Shown here piece after piece: positions 34,370-46,689 of a stretch of DNA of 64,000 nucleotides. How positions within the stretch are numbered: position 1 is the first letter of the stretch; every line of letters starts with the position of its first letter. The notes beneath the pieces are model-generated. The model was given only the letters and a program-made list of their open reading frames with translations. It had not been told where the DNA came from and did no database searches. Both the position numbers and the translations under genes were made by a program. This stretch comes from Salticus scenicus (taxonomy: Eukaryota > Arthropoda > Arachnida > Araneae > Salticidae), in NCBI GenBank assembly GCA_963930645.1, contig OZ005648.1, positions 152,313,035 through 152,377,034 on the forward strand. The letters are read 5' to 3'.

Positions 34370-34700
34370 AGTAATAGCAGCACCATCTGTCGGCCGATAT
34401 GCACCCAAATTGAATCAGCATACTGTTTCGTAACGGCCCACTCATATAGCAAGTTTTGTGCAATTATATACAATAGAATTTCTGATATAGCTTTCGAGTC
34501 CACGTAGAAAAATGCAGCATGTCAGTGCCGAAGAAAATGGCAGCATAGCAACGCCACCTATCAGCCAATATGCACCCAAATTGAAACAGCATAATTTTCC
34601 ATAAAGTTTCTCTCACATATCACGTTTTTATTAATTACACACAATAGAACCTGAAATGTAGCTTTCCCTTAAATGGGAGAAATCGCATTATGGCAGCGCC
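34370..34700. repeat. Tandem duplication, period 171 bp
   Basis: gatatgcacccaaattgaatcagcat and following sequence at about 34376-34500 recur at 34548-34690 (atatgcacccaaattga starts at 34397 and 34568). The copies have diverged. Confidence 0.75.
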
Positions 34701-35039
34701 AAAAAATTAAGCGATTTGCACGAAAAGTTAAAAGGCACTAATTTATACTATATATAAATTTATTTGAAATTCTGCCTGAGATATAGTTTGCAAAAAATTT
34801 CTATCACACACACATATATAGATAAACAGATTTACTAAATCTTTCCAATAAGGTTTTGGACTTCTTAAAACGTAATAATCCATCGAAAACCGGTAGCTCA
34901 AAATTTTTACGAATACAACATTTTCTTGTATTAAAATATAGTAGAAAATTACAAAAAATGAAAAAAAAAAAGAAAAAAAAGAAATCAAAACTATCGCAAA
35001 AGTGTGATGTCCTCAATTTCCGGCATATATGCTTGTGTA

Positions 35040-35320
35040 TATGAGGTCCGCATTTACCTTGCAAAAATAGGCATTCGAAATTTTTTAAATTTTGAAAAAA
35101 TGAAGGTAACATACGTTTAACTGGTGATTTTTAAAAGAAAATATGAAATTTCATAACGATAGATAATTAATTTAAGCATGTCCGCAATTTGGCGGTTTAC
35201 ACACACCGTCCGCATTTTACCTCTAAGGGGAACATGTGTGTGTGTGTGTGTGTATTGTCTATTTATTCCAAAATCTAAAATGCACATTTCCCTCTTTTTC
35301 GGACACACTGTATAGTTAAA
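35040..35320. repeat. Scattered relatives of the 27 bp satellite
   Basis: gtccgcatttacctt (35046), gtccgcaatttggcgg (about 35180) and gtccgcattttacctc (about 35208), followed by (TG)n at 35235-35254. They carry the first half of the satellite unit without tandem order. Confidence 0.5.
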
Positions 35321-36655
35321 GTTATAATATATCTTTTATATACTATATTTGTAATGATTTGCATTTAAATTATTACTTTACTTACCTTGCAATTTAACTG
35401 TATTTGTCGAATTTTCCGCACAAAATAAAATACCTTAATTTCAAGTGGATGTTTTCTTTCCATTAATTTTCAGTAATCCATTCTGTAACACAGAAAAAGC
35501 CCATAAAACTTTACATAAAAGTGATTCTCTTTAAGCAAATATCATCCTTTCTCACAAAACATTGAAATATTAGCTTGGTAATAAACTCATAATGACATTC
35601 ATTTATTATCACAAAATTTCTATTATTCTCCTGCACTTAATATAATGATCCATTTAAAGAAAGAGCTAATATATAGCCCATTATTTCAATTAATCACATC
35701 CTGACAGCACAATAAAAAAAGTACTGCTTATCTATATAAATTCTAATTGGCAATTTCTAAGTTGTAAATCATTTTCTTCATATCTAATGTCAGTTTTTTA
35801 TTTGCTTATTTAAGGTAAAGAGTGACAAAAATAATTTCCTAATCAAAATCAGGTTTTCTCGTCCCCACTGTCCCTATTTGTACTGACAGAAATTAATCTG
35901 CAGGGATCGCTCAAAAAAGAGTTGAATGAACATTGAGATAATGATATCATTCCACACCTTAAGGGAAATGAAGTCTATCCAATTAAAGAAAAAATCTAAA
36001 TATTCTTTAATTAAAACTATTGATTAATATCAAGAGATCCGTTGATTTATAAATCCGTTAAAAAAAATCAAGTCGTATATGTGCTTGGAAGAAATATTTC
36101 AATAATTAATGCAAAAAATTCATTAAATTCTTATTAATACTCTCTCGCCACTCTTATTTATATACTAATATTATTTTAATATTATATTTTTTAAACAATA
36201 TATCTAGTTATTGTTCATATTTATTTTTATTTTATTTTTATTTTATTTTTTCATTAAATGTAAAATTAAATAATGTGCATGAGTATTATTGAGTAAAAAT
36301 GTGAGTTTATATTTTCTCAAACAAATAAATAAACAAATAATATATAATACGAATAAATAATTAAACAGATTATTGAGATGTAATAAAAAGTGTAACAAAA
36401 AAAAAAAAAAAAATTCTAGCAGATTGCCTTATTTTAGAGGGGGTGGAGAGGGAGAAGGGAAAGTAAAAACTTAAAAATATTTTTAAAAAATTAAATTAAC
36501 ATTACTAATTCAGTTAAATGAAGAAGGTATAAAATTAAAAATTTGCATTTAATTGTCAATTTTATTTGTTTACCGATGATTTTTAACCGATGAAAAATAT
36601 CACAATTTTAAAACATTATTTCTCTTAATAAATCTTAAGTTCTGTTTACGAGTAT
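35321..36655. other. AT-rich DNA without a recognised gene
   Basis: Nothing supportable. A17 run near 36398. Confidence 0.6.
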
Positions 36656-36740
36656 CGTTTCATCTCATATAAATCCAAATAAAGTAAATAATCTGGTGTG
36701 TCACTCACACGACTTTCTCTTCCCCTGAAATTTAATACTA
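36656..36740 (+). repeat. Dispersed repeat R-F fragment
   Basis: ggtgtgtcactcacacgact then ttctctt and aatactata. The same block occurs at 47293-47340 and 47896-47940. Confidence 0.65.
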
Positions 36741-36840
36741 TAAATACAGGTTGCAGATTAAAAGGTAAGATAACGAGTACTGTTATGTAAAACTGTGTTA
36801 AACAATTCATATTAGGCTTCTGAAGTGTTTTATATGATAA

Positions 36841-38561
36841 CTAGCAGGCAACGCCCGCTTTGCTGGTCCCTATTTTTAAATGAATCACTATAATTACTGA
36901 ATTCTCAAAATTGCATTAATTTTTATCACGTGGAAAAAAAAAAGAGAAACAAAATCTGATAAGGAAAAATGCCGCACCGGGTTCTCACTGCCTTCGGAAA
37001 AAATTCCCAAAATGCTCTAACTCTTATTTCTATTATTTTCCCCCTTCGCCCCCCCCCCTCTTGTCTATCCTAATAATTTTACAAATTCGAAAATATCCGC
37101 AATCGATTTGTAAGTATCAAAAACATCTATGCACCAGTTTTGAACGATCCATCTCTATTTTTATTTTTTTGCCCCACCACTGCCCCTTTCCGCTCCTACC
37201 AATAATTTTAAAATTCGAAAATATCCGCAATCGATTTGTAGGTATTGGAAACCTCTATGTACCAATTTTGAATGATCTAACTCTATTTTATTTTTTGTGC
37301 CCCTCTGCCCCCCCCCTCCTTTCCGGCCCTCCTAATAACTTTACACTTTCGAAAATATCCCCATTCGACTTGCAGGCCTCTAAAACCAATCTGTACCAAT
37401 TTTAAACGACCTAACTGTATTTCTATTTGTTTTTGCCCATAGCCACCCCTTCCCGCCACACCTAATAATTTTACAAATTCGAAAATATCCGCAATCGATT
37501 TGTAAGTATCGAAAACCTCTATATACCAGTTTTGAACGATCTAACTCTATTTTTATTTTTTGCCCCCCCCCTCTCCCCTCTCCCGGCCCTCCTAATAACT
37601 TTACACTTTCGAAAATATCCCCATTCGACTTGCAGGCCTCTGAAACCTATCTGTACCAATTTTGAACGGCCTAACTGTATTTCTACTTGTTTTTTCCCAT
37701 AGCCCCCCCTAATAATTTTACAAATTCGAAAATATCTGCAATCAATTTGTAAATATCGAAAACCTCTATATACCAGTTTTGAACGATCTAACTCTATTTA
37801 TATTTTTTGCACCCCCCCCCCCTCTCCCCTTTCCCGGCCCTCCTATTAACTTTACACTTTCGAAAATATCCCCATTCGACTTGCAAGCCTCTGAAAACTA
37901 TCTGTACCAATTTTGAACGGCCTAACTGTATTTCTATTTGTTTTTGCCCATAGCCCCCCCCCTTCCCGCCCCTCCTAATAATTTTACAAATTCGAAAATA
38001 TCCGCAATCGATTTGTAGGTATCGAAAACCTCTATATACCAATTTTGAACGCTCTAACTCTATTTTTATTTTTTGCCCCCCCCTCTTCCCTCCCCCTTCC
38101 TGCCCCTCCTAATAACTTTAAACATTTGAAAATATCTTCATTCGACTTGCAGGCCTCTAAAACCTATCTGTATCAATTTTGAACGCCCTAACTGTATTTC
38201 TATTTGTTTTTGCTCTTTAGCCCCCCCCCCCCCCCCCCTGCTGCCCCACCTGGGGGCTGAATTTCTAAAATTGCAGAAATTGATTTTTAGACATTTGTAT
38301 TAGCTATATTTTAAAGTAAAAATTATACGGATATCTGTTTTTTTTGTTTGAGATATGAAGGATTTTGTGAAATCCCGTTTTGCCCCCCTCCCCCCCCTTG
38401 GGGGGCGAATTTTGTAAAATCGCTACTTAGCGGATGCCTACGTCATAGAAAGAACATTGTCACGAAATTTCTTGCTTCTAGGTCCAGGGGTTTGGTCTGG
38501 GCGATAATGAATCACCCCCCCCCCCTCACACACTCAGGAAGTACTCTTTTATATATATAGA
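36841..38561 (-). mobile_element. Helitron-like non-autonomous element H2, copy 2 (intact ends)
   Basis: Minus strand: starts TCTATATATATAAAAGAG after a host A (T at 38562), and ends in the hairpin gcgggcgttgcctgc leading into CTAG, with host T (A at 36840). Length 1721 bp. The interior is mainly a minisatellite. No Rep/helicase frame. Confidence 0.85.
37060..38225. repeat. 130 bp minisatellite inside Helitron H2
   Basis: Nine units with aataattttacaaattcg-like starts at 37069, 37199, 37334, 37466, 37592, 37708, 37854, 37977 and 38109 (spacing 116-146 bp). Types A (ccgcaatcgatttg) and B (ccccattcgacttgc) run A-A-B-A-B-A-B-A-B. Spacing varies mostly through C-rich runs, which include C19 at about 38221-38239. 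Confidence 0.9.
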
Positions 38562-38572
38562 TTAGTTCTGTG

Positions 38573-38602
38573 TGAGGGGGCTACCGCCCCCCTCAACCCC
38601 CC
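38573..38602. repeat. GC-rich hairpin motif shared with 4.96 kb
   Basis: gagggggctaccgcccccctc followed by aaccccccg. It begins 12 bp beyond the 5' end of Helitron H2. Confidence 0.5.
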
Positions 38603-38993
38603 GTTTCATTAATGCACCTACATTTATATAGACTTTAATTCGGTTATTAAAAAATATTTCTGTTTTTAAAAAATAATTTATTAAAATTATTATTTAAAAA
38701 ATTATCTTTTATGATAATGCAGACGATTTCCATATTAAAGAAGTAGTATAACACCAAATATCCAAAAGAAAGTCCATTTTATTCTCAATATAAAAAAAAA
38801 AAAAAAAAATGCGATTTTTTTTTTCTAAGTTTTTTTTTTTTTTTTTTTTTTTTTTGTTAAAAGTAAAAAAAATCGACAACTTTGTTTTAAATTATCGCAG
38901 ATCGATGAATCAACCATTCGTTTTAAAGGTATTGGCGAGCTCTTTTGAAAGATACCCATCATGAAAATTTACTCCCCTCGAGGGATGACTTCA

Positions 38994-39230
38994 CCCCAGG
39001 GGGGAGGCGAGGCTCCTACATACACAATTTTTTTCCCCAGTTCACTCTCTCTATTACAAAAAATAAATATTCGTTTCATTTGGTTTAGTGCAGTCTAGTT
39101 TGGTTTAGTGCCTCCCCCCCCAGGGGGGGGGGGAGGCGAGGCTCCTACATACACATTTTTTTTTCCCAGTTTACTATCTCTATTACAAAAAATATACATT
39201 CGTTTCATTTGGTTTAGTGCAGTCTAGAGA
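38994..39230. repeat. Tandem duplication, period 129 bp
   Basis: gaggcgaggctcctacatac through tttcatttggtttagtgcag occurs twice (39004 and 39133). A G11 run lies between. Confidence 0.85.
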
Positions 39231-39235
39231 TGTTA

Positions 39236-39606
39236 AACTCTACTTACCTGCAATTTCCCCCATAGACATAATGTATTAGAACTCTCTTGATTGTCCCTGT
39301 ACACGAACCATTTGTTTGATCTTAACGAAAAGCTTACTGTAGCATCCCTATATGATACACATTTAGAATACCAAGTTTGAACTTTCTGCCATAATTTGTT
39401 TTTGAGATATGCTGATAACAGACAGACACACAGACACACAGACATACAGACAGACACACAGACATACACACAGACCATTTGCTAAAAACATGATTTTCGT
39501 ATTCAGGGCACCTCAAAACGTGTAAATATAACAAAATCTCGCGTTCGAAAATTTGACCCCAAAACAATACTTTCTCTATCTTATGGGTAAGAGAAAGTAA
39601 AGATGA
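39236..39606 (+). repeat. Dispersed repeat R-G, best copy
   Basis: Order: cccccatagacataatg, gtccctgtacacgaaccatt, (ACAG)-type microsatellite at 39420-39475, gctaaaaaca, ttcagggcacctcaaaacgt, gtaaatataac, caatactttctc and gagaaagtaaa. Copies share the same order at 48690-49010, and parts at 40420-40590, 47405-47545, 48225-48345 and 59300-59570. It is likely the 3' region of a non-LTR retrotransposon, by order of blocks only. Confidence 0.6.
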
Positions 39607-40197
39607 AACAACCACACGACTTCCATTATCTACTATTACACGCATTATATATGAACTTTTAGAAGCTAATCAAAAGACATAAAATTCACCTAACAGAGTA
39701 AACAAATAAAAAAATTTCGGCAAAAGAAAGCTGATACACGTGTAAAGAAGACATATAAAACAAAACTTTTTTATCGAATTAAAAAGTAAGAAAGAATAAT
39801 AATAATTACCACCTAATACATGAGAAAGGCTATGTAAAATTGTTTTACGTAACAATTTTCAAGAAAATCTTTAGAAACGCTTTTGATATACCAAATTTTA
39901 CCCAAACTTGGCATACTCAGTTGTTGACTGGAAAACAACAATTATATTCAAAAGGATACCTGAAAGGGGGTTTATATGACGCGTTAAAAAAAAAAAAAAA
40001 AAAAAAAAAATCCGTACAACCGTTTTTGAAGTAACGCCTTTGCGAGACCTGATATTGAGCTACTTATACAGGGCGCCTATCGATTTTCATGAACTAACTA
40101 ATTCATTTGAAAAGACGCCTAATAAGTGTTTATATAGCAACTTTGAAGAAAATCGTTAGATTCGGACTTCCGGTTTTGTATGTCCCACTTCCGGTTT

Positions 40198-40590
40198 TCC
40201 AATTTTCACCAAAATTTGAAAATTTAACTGTACACTAGACTTGTCACAATTCTGAAGTTTCGTAGTTCTATCTTTATTGATTTCAGAGATATCGTTTGAG
40301 ATACGGACCTCCAATTTTCACAAAATTTGACAATTTAACTGTACACTAGACTTGTCACAATTCTGAAGTTCCGTAGTTCTATCTTTATTGTTTTCGGAGA
40401 TATAATAGTCAGAATATTCCCCACATACACACACACACACACACACACATTAACCAATTACCAAAAACCACTTTTTTGGACTCAAGAGATCTTAAAACAT
40501 GTAAATCAGGTGAAATCTCGATATCGAATTTTTGGACCAAATGCAATACTTCCATTACCTACGGTAGTCGGGTAATAGAAGTAAAAATAA
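40198..40590 (+). repeat. Tandem pair of about 115 bp followed by an R-G tail
   Basis: aatttaactgtacactagac through gtagttctatctttattg occurs twice (about 40220 and 40336). It is followed by (AC)n at 40424-40450 and the R-G end (ggactcaagagatcttaaaa, gcaatacttccattac, gaagtaaaa). Confidence 0.75.
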
Positions 40591-40874
40591 CGTATCACTA
40601 TTACAATCAAAATTCAATCTATTCAAAAATGTAACTAAAATTGTTACTATAAATATTTCAATCTCACTTATTTTTTTGAACTTGCAAGATTACTATTAGT
40701 AAATTTTAAAAATAAATATTCTTAAATTTCTGTTTTCGATGAAACTTGAAAATTTCAATATTTTACTTATGAAATTATTAAAAATATTCATATATCTTAA
40801 TATTTTTGCTCATTGAAGTAAAATGTCGTTGAAAGCAATAAATAAAACACTTTGTAAGCATAAATTATTTATCA

Positions 40875-41885
40875 CTAGCAGGCTACGCCCGCTTCGCTGG
40901 TCACTATATTTAAATGAATTTTCAAAAGAATTGGATCAGTATTTATTTTTTACATCACATTATAAATAAAAACTTATTAATAAATAAACATTGAAATTGC
41001 CCTAGACCTTGCTTTGAGTACCCGCTGCCTACGGCAGCTCTTTTTCCGCCCGTACTGCATCGGGGGGTCCTGGTTCCCACTGTCTGCAAAAAGGTCTTTC
41101 CCGGGCACTTCAATTTAGGTATTTATCAACGACATGTGGATCTTCTGTTATTTAAGAACTACAATTTTAAAGATGACTGTATCTCAGCATCTATTATATG
41201 TTTTTGTTTTTGAACCATGTGTTTCATAGCCCCCGTTATTTACACTGTATTACGAATTGATTCCGAACAGTTTAACAGAATAAAATAAAAAGTAGATTTT
41301 CTTTTAAAAAGAATTAAATTCATGAAAAACAAATAAATTTTAATCAGTTTAATCTTTTTCCACTATACACTACCATTTCCCCCCCAATAAATATTATAAA
41401 TTAAAAAAAATGAAAAGAAAAGAAAAGGTTTTTATTTTAAAGAAAAATAAAAGTTGTTATACTATAACATAACAATTTATTTATATTGCATTACCATTTG
41501 ATTTTCAAAAAATATAATAATAAAAAAAAGAAAAAGAAAAAAAAAAAAAAAGAATTTCGCCTTCAAATGAATGTATTAAATAAAAAATAAATAGTAAAAT
41601 AACCGTTGCTAAGATACGCAGACGATTACAATCAAAGAATTAAATTTATGAAAAATGAAGCATTAAAACCAATATTTAAAATCGAAAAAACATTAATTTA
41701 AAAAATTCAAATTCGAAATTCGACAAAATCTCGATGAGGTGCACACCTGCAGGGTCCCAGGTACCTATATGACAAATTTGGAAGCTCTGCGATCAATAGT
41801 GTGAGAGCCAGAGCGCAGACAGACACACACACAGACACACACACAGATACACACACACAGAGACACTTCTCTTTATTTATATAGA
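40875..41885 (-). mobile_element. Helitron-like non-autonomous element H3 (intact ends)
   Basis: Minus strand: TCTATATAAATAAAGAG after a host A (T at 41886), a CA/GACA-type microsatellite (41812-41865), and a 3' end gcgggcgtagcctgc hairpin into CTAG with host T (A at 40874). Length 1011 bp. It contains the hairpin gctgcctacggcagc (41032-41046), the same kind that starts each 148 bp satellite unit. No coding sequence. Confidence 0.87.
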
Positions 41886-42187
41886 TTTATAGAGTTTTCT
41901 CACAAAAATTCTTATTTAATGTTCATAATTTGCTGTAAAAGTTTAAAAATCTTCAAAATTTGAGTGATTGTATAAAAATGCAAACTGTCTAAAAAACATT
42001 TACAAATCGTTGGAAGAAAATAAACGAGTTTTTATTTGTCGCGTATTTTATAATAATAGTAATGTGATTTTATACACAGCATTTTATGCAAATGAATTTT
42101 TTTTTTTTTTTTTTTTAACATAAAAATGGAAGTTATTAGAAAAAGCTTTCATGGTATTAGAAAAAGAAAAATTTGGAAACAATGGTG

Positions 42188-44298
42188 GGGGTCATTCTCA
42201 GATAATGGTAAATATTGGTTTCAGAAAAAAATAAAAAACAATTTGTTTTAATTCCTCATTTTTTTACATTAATGCAATTATCCATGTCTGCTATAGAAGA
42301 AAAAATTACCAGCAGAGATCGTTTGCCTTAATTACAGCTTAAACTAATTTTTTAATTTTCCATTGCAACATGGTAATGACATTTGTGAACATGGTAATGA
42401 CAGACAGAACCACAGAAATGACCAATGGCCAAATAATTACACATTTATTTATGGATAGCTGTATTTATCATTCTAATTTGTTACAGAAAAATTAAAATGT
42501 CTAGATGATATATAGTAGTGAGATTTGTGGAATAATTTTCACTATATGAATCCTATAGACTGACTGTTTTAACTGGCGACATAAAGTGATTTACACTTTA
42601 CTACCCAGCACGAAGCTCCATTTGCCCACCCTTCCCCAGTTTTGGTTACTTTTTCTTGTCTATTTTTCCCTTATTTTCATACTGGTGTTTTTTTTTTTTT
42701 TTTTTTTTAAACACGTGATTGTGCATTTTTTGTTTTCATCCCATGCTATTTTCTATGGATTTTTTACTTTTCCCCCATGTGTTTTTTCGCATTCTAAAAT
42801 CTAAAGTGCAGAGGTTTCTGCCCACCCCCACAGAATCTTATATCAGACGAGATGTAGCTAACCCTTGACGATAGCCTCAAGGACCCATTTGCCCACCCTT
42901 CCGAGCTTCGGTTACTTTTCTTGTCTATTTTCTTTTTATGTTCGTATTGTTACACCTTTTTGTTGTTTTGCACACTTGTGACTGTGTGGTTTTCGTTTTC
43001 ATTCCATGCTATTTTCTATGGATTTTTATTTTTTTCTCCATATTTTTTTCATTCTAAAGTGTAGAGGTCTCTCTCAATTACATCTTGCTTCCACTTTGTT
43101 TTTTCAAAGTAATTGTAACTTTTTTCCCAAAGATTTTTACCTCTAATGTCTTTGCTGAAAACTGTTTTTCGTTTTTCTTTATATGTAGTACAATTACTGT
43201 AATTGATCGTCAGTTGACTTTTCAAAACTTCATCCTCAAAGTAGCTTTTTTTTTTAACGACAGGTGGTACTTTTGTTTTGTGTATATGATTTTTTGGGCA
43301 GACTTTTTTGGAGATAATTGTTCAGAATTTTAGTCTTCATTTTTACTAATAATAAACAGAATAATAATCTTATAAGGTTCACTTTATAAGAACAAATGAG
43401 ACAAAAAGCTTTATGATAGACTAAATTCGCCCATAAAATGGAATTTTGGCAATTTCTGCTAAGGAACAAAAAATGAAAAAAAAAAAAAAGTCTAAAACAG
43501 TCATTACCATGTTCCTAGAAATCATTACCATGTTTTCAGAGCACCTTGGTAATGACCACCTTGGTAATGACATTTTTAATGTTAAGCCTATTTATGGCTA
43601 AATTATAACAATTAAAAGCTAATGCAATATTTATTCTGTATGTGGTCCCAAAGATCTTTATAAATCATTCAGTAAATTTAAATTTATTAATTGTGTATTT
43701 CTGTAATAATGGACTTTGTAATGACACCCAATAAATACACTGACTATAATTTTAGAACAAAAACAGCAAAATGAAATAATTTGTATTTACTTAAACTAAA
43801 AAAGACTTGTCTGCTTGTAAGGGCATGAAATACTTTACTTTTGACAGGTTGATAATTATGACAGCACCATCTAGTAGTGAGGTACTGAAAAAAAACTTAC
43901 GCACCTTGGTAATGACAGTTACCCATAGGGACAACTTTTAAATAAGAATAATTAATAGAATTTTTTCTTTTATGCCTAAAGTTCCAAATATATTAAAAAT
44001 AGAAAAGTTAAATATACCTAGAAATTTGTTAGCTTTATTTTTAAATTTTTCAATTCATTAAAATAAAGGTTCAAATAATAAAGTTTGGAGTTTGGGACGA
44101 GCCTTGGTAATGACATTTACGACTTTGAAATTTTTTTAAATATTGAAATTTTACTTTTTTTTTTTTTATATTAAAATTACTGCACAGTGTAGTGCTTGAA
44201 AAGAATTGTTGAAAATTTTTTTAACTTTCATAGCTGACTTGCTCAAGTAACATTTTTTAGCCAAGGACACAAAATTTACCATTATGTGAGAATGACCC
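42188..44298. mobile_element. 2.1 kb element with terminal inverted repeats and internal GGTAATGACA motifs
   Basis: The left end gggtcattctcagataatgg matches the complement of the right end (atttaccattatgtgagaat then gaccc) over about 25 bp. Inside, tggtaatgac or its complement occurs at about 42370, 42391, 43502, 43523, 43548, 43562, 43910 and 44104, with variants elsewhere. No transposase frame remains; the frames at 42586-43469 are AT-rich noise. It is a non-autonomous DNA transposon of unknown superfamily. Confidence 0.65.
42606..43092. repeat. Tandem duplication of about 215 bp inside the 42-44 kb element
   Basis: catttgcccacccttcc through cttgtctatttt, catgctattttctatggatt and ctaaagtg...agaggt occurs at 42618-42820 and 42886-43075. 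The copies are diverged. Confidence 0.85.
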
Positions 44299-44299
44299 G

Positions 44300-45140
44300 G
44301 TGAGATTTCGTAAAATCGTAATACTGTGTGTTTAGTACACATAACCGACTCACACAGAAAAAAATCGCCTGACTCTACAATTTGGTATTTAATAATACAT
44401 ACTTGTAAATGTGGTTTTGCTGCCCTTCCACAAAAGGGAGATTGTGGATTTCACAAAATCCCATTGTGTGTTGAGCAAACTTAACGTTCCCACAGACCAA
44501 AAATTGCTTTCCTGAGATAATTTGGAGCAGAAATACGTTTAGCAATGTGCTCCTTAGTATTTCTCCCTGCCGCAAAAGGAAGGAAGGGGAAAAATTTCCC
44601 AAAATTTCGTCACAGTGGATGTTGGGTGCATATAACTAGATGGCACACCAAACGTCTTGACCGAAACTTCTTTAGATTCCCCAGAAGAAATTTAAATTGG
44701 AAATGGTCTCGTAATCTCCCCCCTCCTTTCAATATATATATATATATATCAAAAATCGAAGAAACCCCCACGCTATTAATACTAATGAAATCATTGTTTT
44801 TTATTATCCCCTGTAACACACAGCCGTTTTCAACTTTTTGTGTCATTTTTTGTCCCCTTTTTCCAAAATCCCCAGCTCTCAAAAAATACCAATTTACCCC
44901 CTCCTTACCCCTAATATAAAAATTATAGAATCACCAAAAGATTTCTTTAATGAAGTTTATTCTCTACATGTGAAATTTCATCACCGTAAAGTAATTTGCA
45001 GTCAAGTTTTGCTCGCAAATGGACTTTTGCCACCTTTTTCCCAACCTTGATTTAATTGGGATGTGGACCCTAAAATCAATTTTCACATTAGATTTCGTGA
45101 CTCAGTCTCCCATAGAATCACCACTGCCGTATTAAGCCAC
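44300..45140. repeat. Degenerate repeats, possibly Helitron interior
   Basis: Words such as gatttcacaaaatccca, ctgcccttcc and aaaagggaga echo the subterminal block of H2 (38360-38420). No termini found. The 124-codon frame at 44545 has no recognisable domain and I do not accept it. Confidence 0.35.
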
Positions 45141-45248
45141 CGAGTGGATATTATCTTTTATATGTATAGCTAAAATGAAACTTCTTAAATGAAAATGCGA
45201 TTCAGTTAGGCCTGAATATGCATATAAACAAAAATATAAAGTTTTATG

Positions 45249-45250
45249 TG

Positions 45251-45304
<54 letters not shown>
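45249..45304. repeat. (TA)n/(TG)n microsatellite
   Basis: A short AT part runs into about 21 TG units, directly followed by the inverted satellite relatives. Confidence 0.95.
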
Positions 45305-45305
<1 letters not shown>

Positions 45306-45580
45306 CCCGGAACCCGCAACTGCGGACCTGTGTGCCTATACACACCTTCCAACTGCGGACTTACCGCCAATTGCGGACGTCCGCAATTTGAACTGAGCTC
45401 ATTTTCGACATCCTTGGACCTAATTTATGCTAAAAAAATTATTTTTATAGTATTTTGATAATGTCCGCTATTTGCCGGATATAAGGGGTGTTGTGTATTC
45501 TGTGCTGTGTATTCTATCAAAGCAAGTGTGTATAGGTACTTTCAGAGGTCCGCATTTTGTCTTCAGTATGTGTACTATCT
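45305..45580. repeat. Relatives of the 27 bp satellite with an orientation switch
   Basis: Left of 45378 the words read caactgcggac, aactgcggac, aattgcggac; right of it they read gtccgcaattt, gtccgctattt, gtccgcatttt. The switch point is a perfect 20 nt palindrome at 45369-45388. Confidence 0.8.
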
Positions 45581-45584
45581 GTAG

Positions 45585-45695
45585 GTCCGCGGTTGTGCTA
45601 TTTAAATGTACATGATGTGTATGTCCGCGGTTGTGCTATTTAAATATGCATGGTGTGTATGTCCACGGTTGTTCTATTTAAATAAGCATACAGAT
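45585..45695 (+). repeat. 38 bp tandem repeat, three units
   Basis: gtccgcggttgtgctattta starts at 45585 and 45623, and a variant (gtccacggttgttc) at 45661, so the period is exactly 38 bp. The first six bases are those of the 27 bp satellite. Confidence 0.88.
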
Positions 45696-45699
45696 TTCT

Positions 45700-46452
45700 G
45701 TCTTCTTTAATATATATTTTTTTATTTACTAGGGGAAAAAAATGTTGCTGTTATTGTTAAAAGATATCATTTATTTATTTATTTATTTGTCATTTGCCTC
45801 CTGCTGGCTTTTGAAAGTTTAAAATAAAAATTAAATTTTTATTGTTTTTATCCAAATATATCTAGTTTGTTTCATTAGACATTTTCATTCTATTGCCCAC
45901 TCTTGAATCTTGTTGAAAAAGTCTGAAATGACGTTTATGATTATAAGATTTAAATTAAAATTTTACATTTAATTGTTTTTTTTTTTTTTTTTCTTAATTA
46001 ATCAGTATCAAATTTTCTCTGCAACTGATTTTGCGTTTAATTGTGTAAAAAGTGTCATATATTTGCAGTTTTATCAAAAAACACTATCGAAATTTTTAAC
46101 ATTGTAATTTATCACTGCTTAGTGTAAATATTCAGGCATAATTGATAGATTGATTTAAATACGTGAGATAATATGCATGGAATGATACATATTATCTCAC
46201 GCAATTAACATTTCGAAGTTATTTTATTAATATTTAAAAATAATTATAGAAAATCAATTATTAAATTGAGTAAGTTGTCCGTTAAACTGCAAAATCATAA
46301 AATAAAAAGAAATATGGTTTCATGATAAATTTCATTTAGTATTTTGCACAACTCTTTCACCGGAATTATCAAATAAAGCGCATAAGGACCAATGTTCTAG
46401 ATCTAGAAGTATTTATATCTTCAGTTCTGAATTCAAAGCCATTAATTATTTA

Positions 46453-46488
<36 letters not shown>

Positions 46489-46680
46489 CCTTTATATTAT
46501 AATTAATGTTATTAGTTATATACTTTCTGTTGCGCTATTTGTTATTTTTTTTTATATTTTTTTAATTTTTATATATTTATTTATTTTTATTTTATTCTTG
46601 CATATTAGAATAAGAAATTTACTTTACCGTTTTAAGTAAGAAATTACAGAAATTAAATTTTAATGAATTCGAAGTAGTGC
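45700..46680. other. AT-rich DNA without a recognised gene
   Basis: Nothing recognised. T30 at about 46457-46486. A near-palindromic stretch around gagataatatgcatgg...atacatattatctcacg (46166-46202) could form a hairpin. Confidence 0.6.
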
Positions 46681-46689
46681 AGATAAAAT

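Noticed and set aside
44545..44919. 124-codon frame as a gene
   Set aside because: No recognisable domain, crosses an (AT)n tract, and the region echoes Helitron-like noncoding words.
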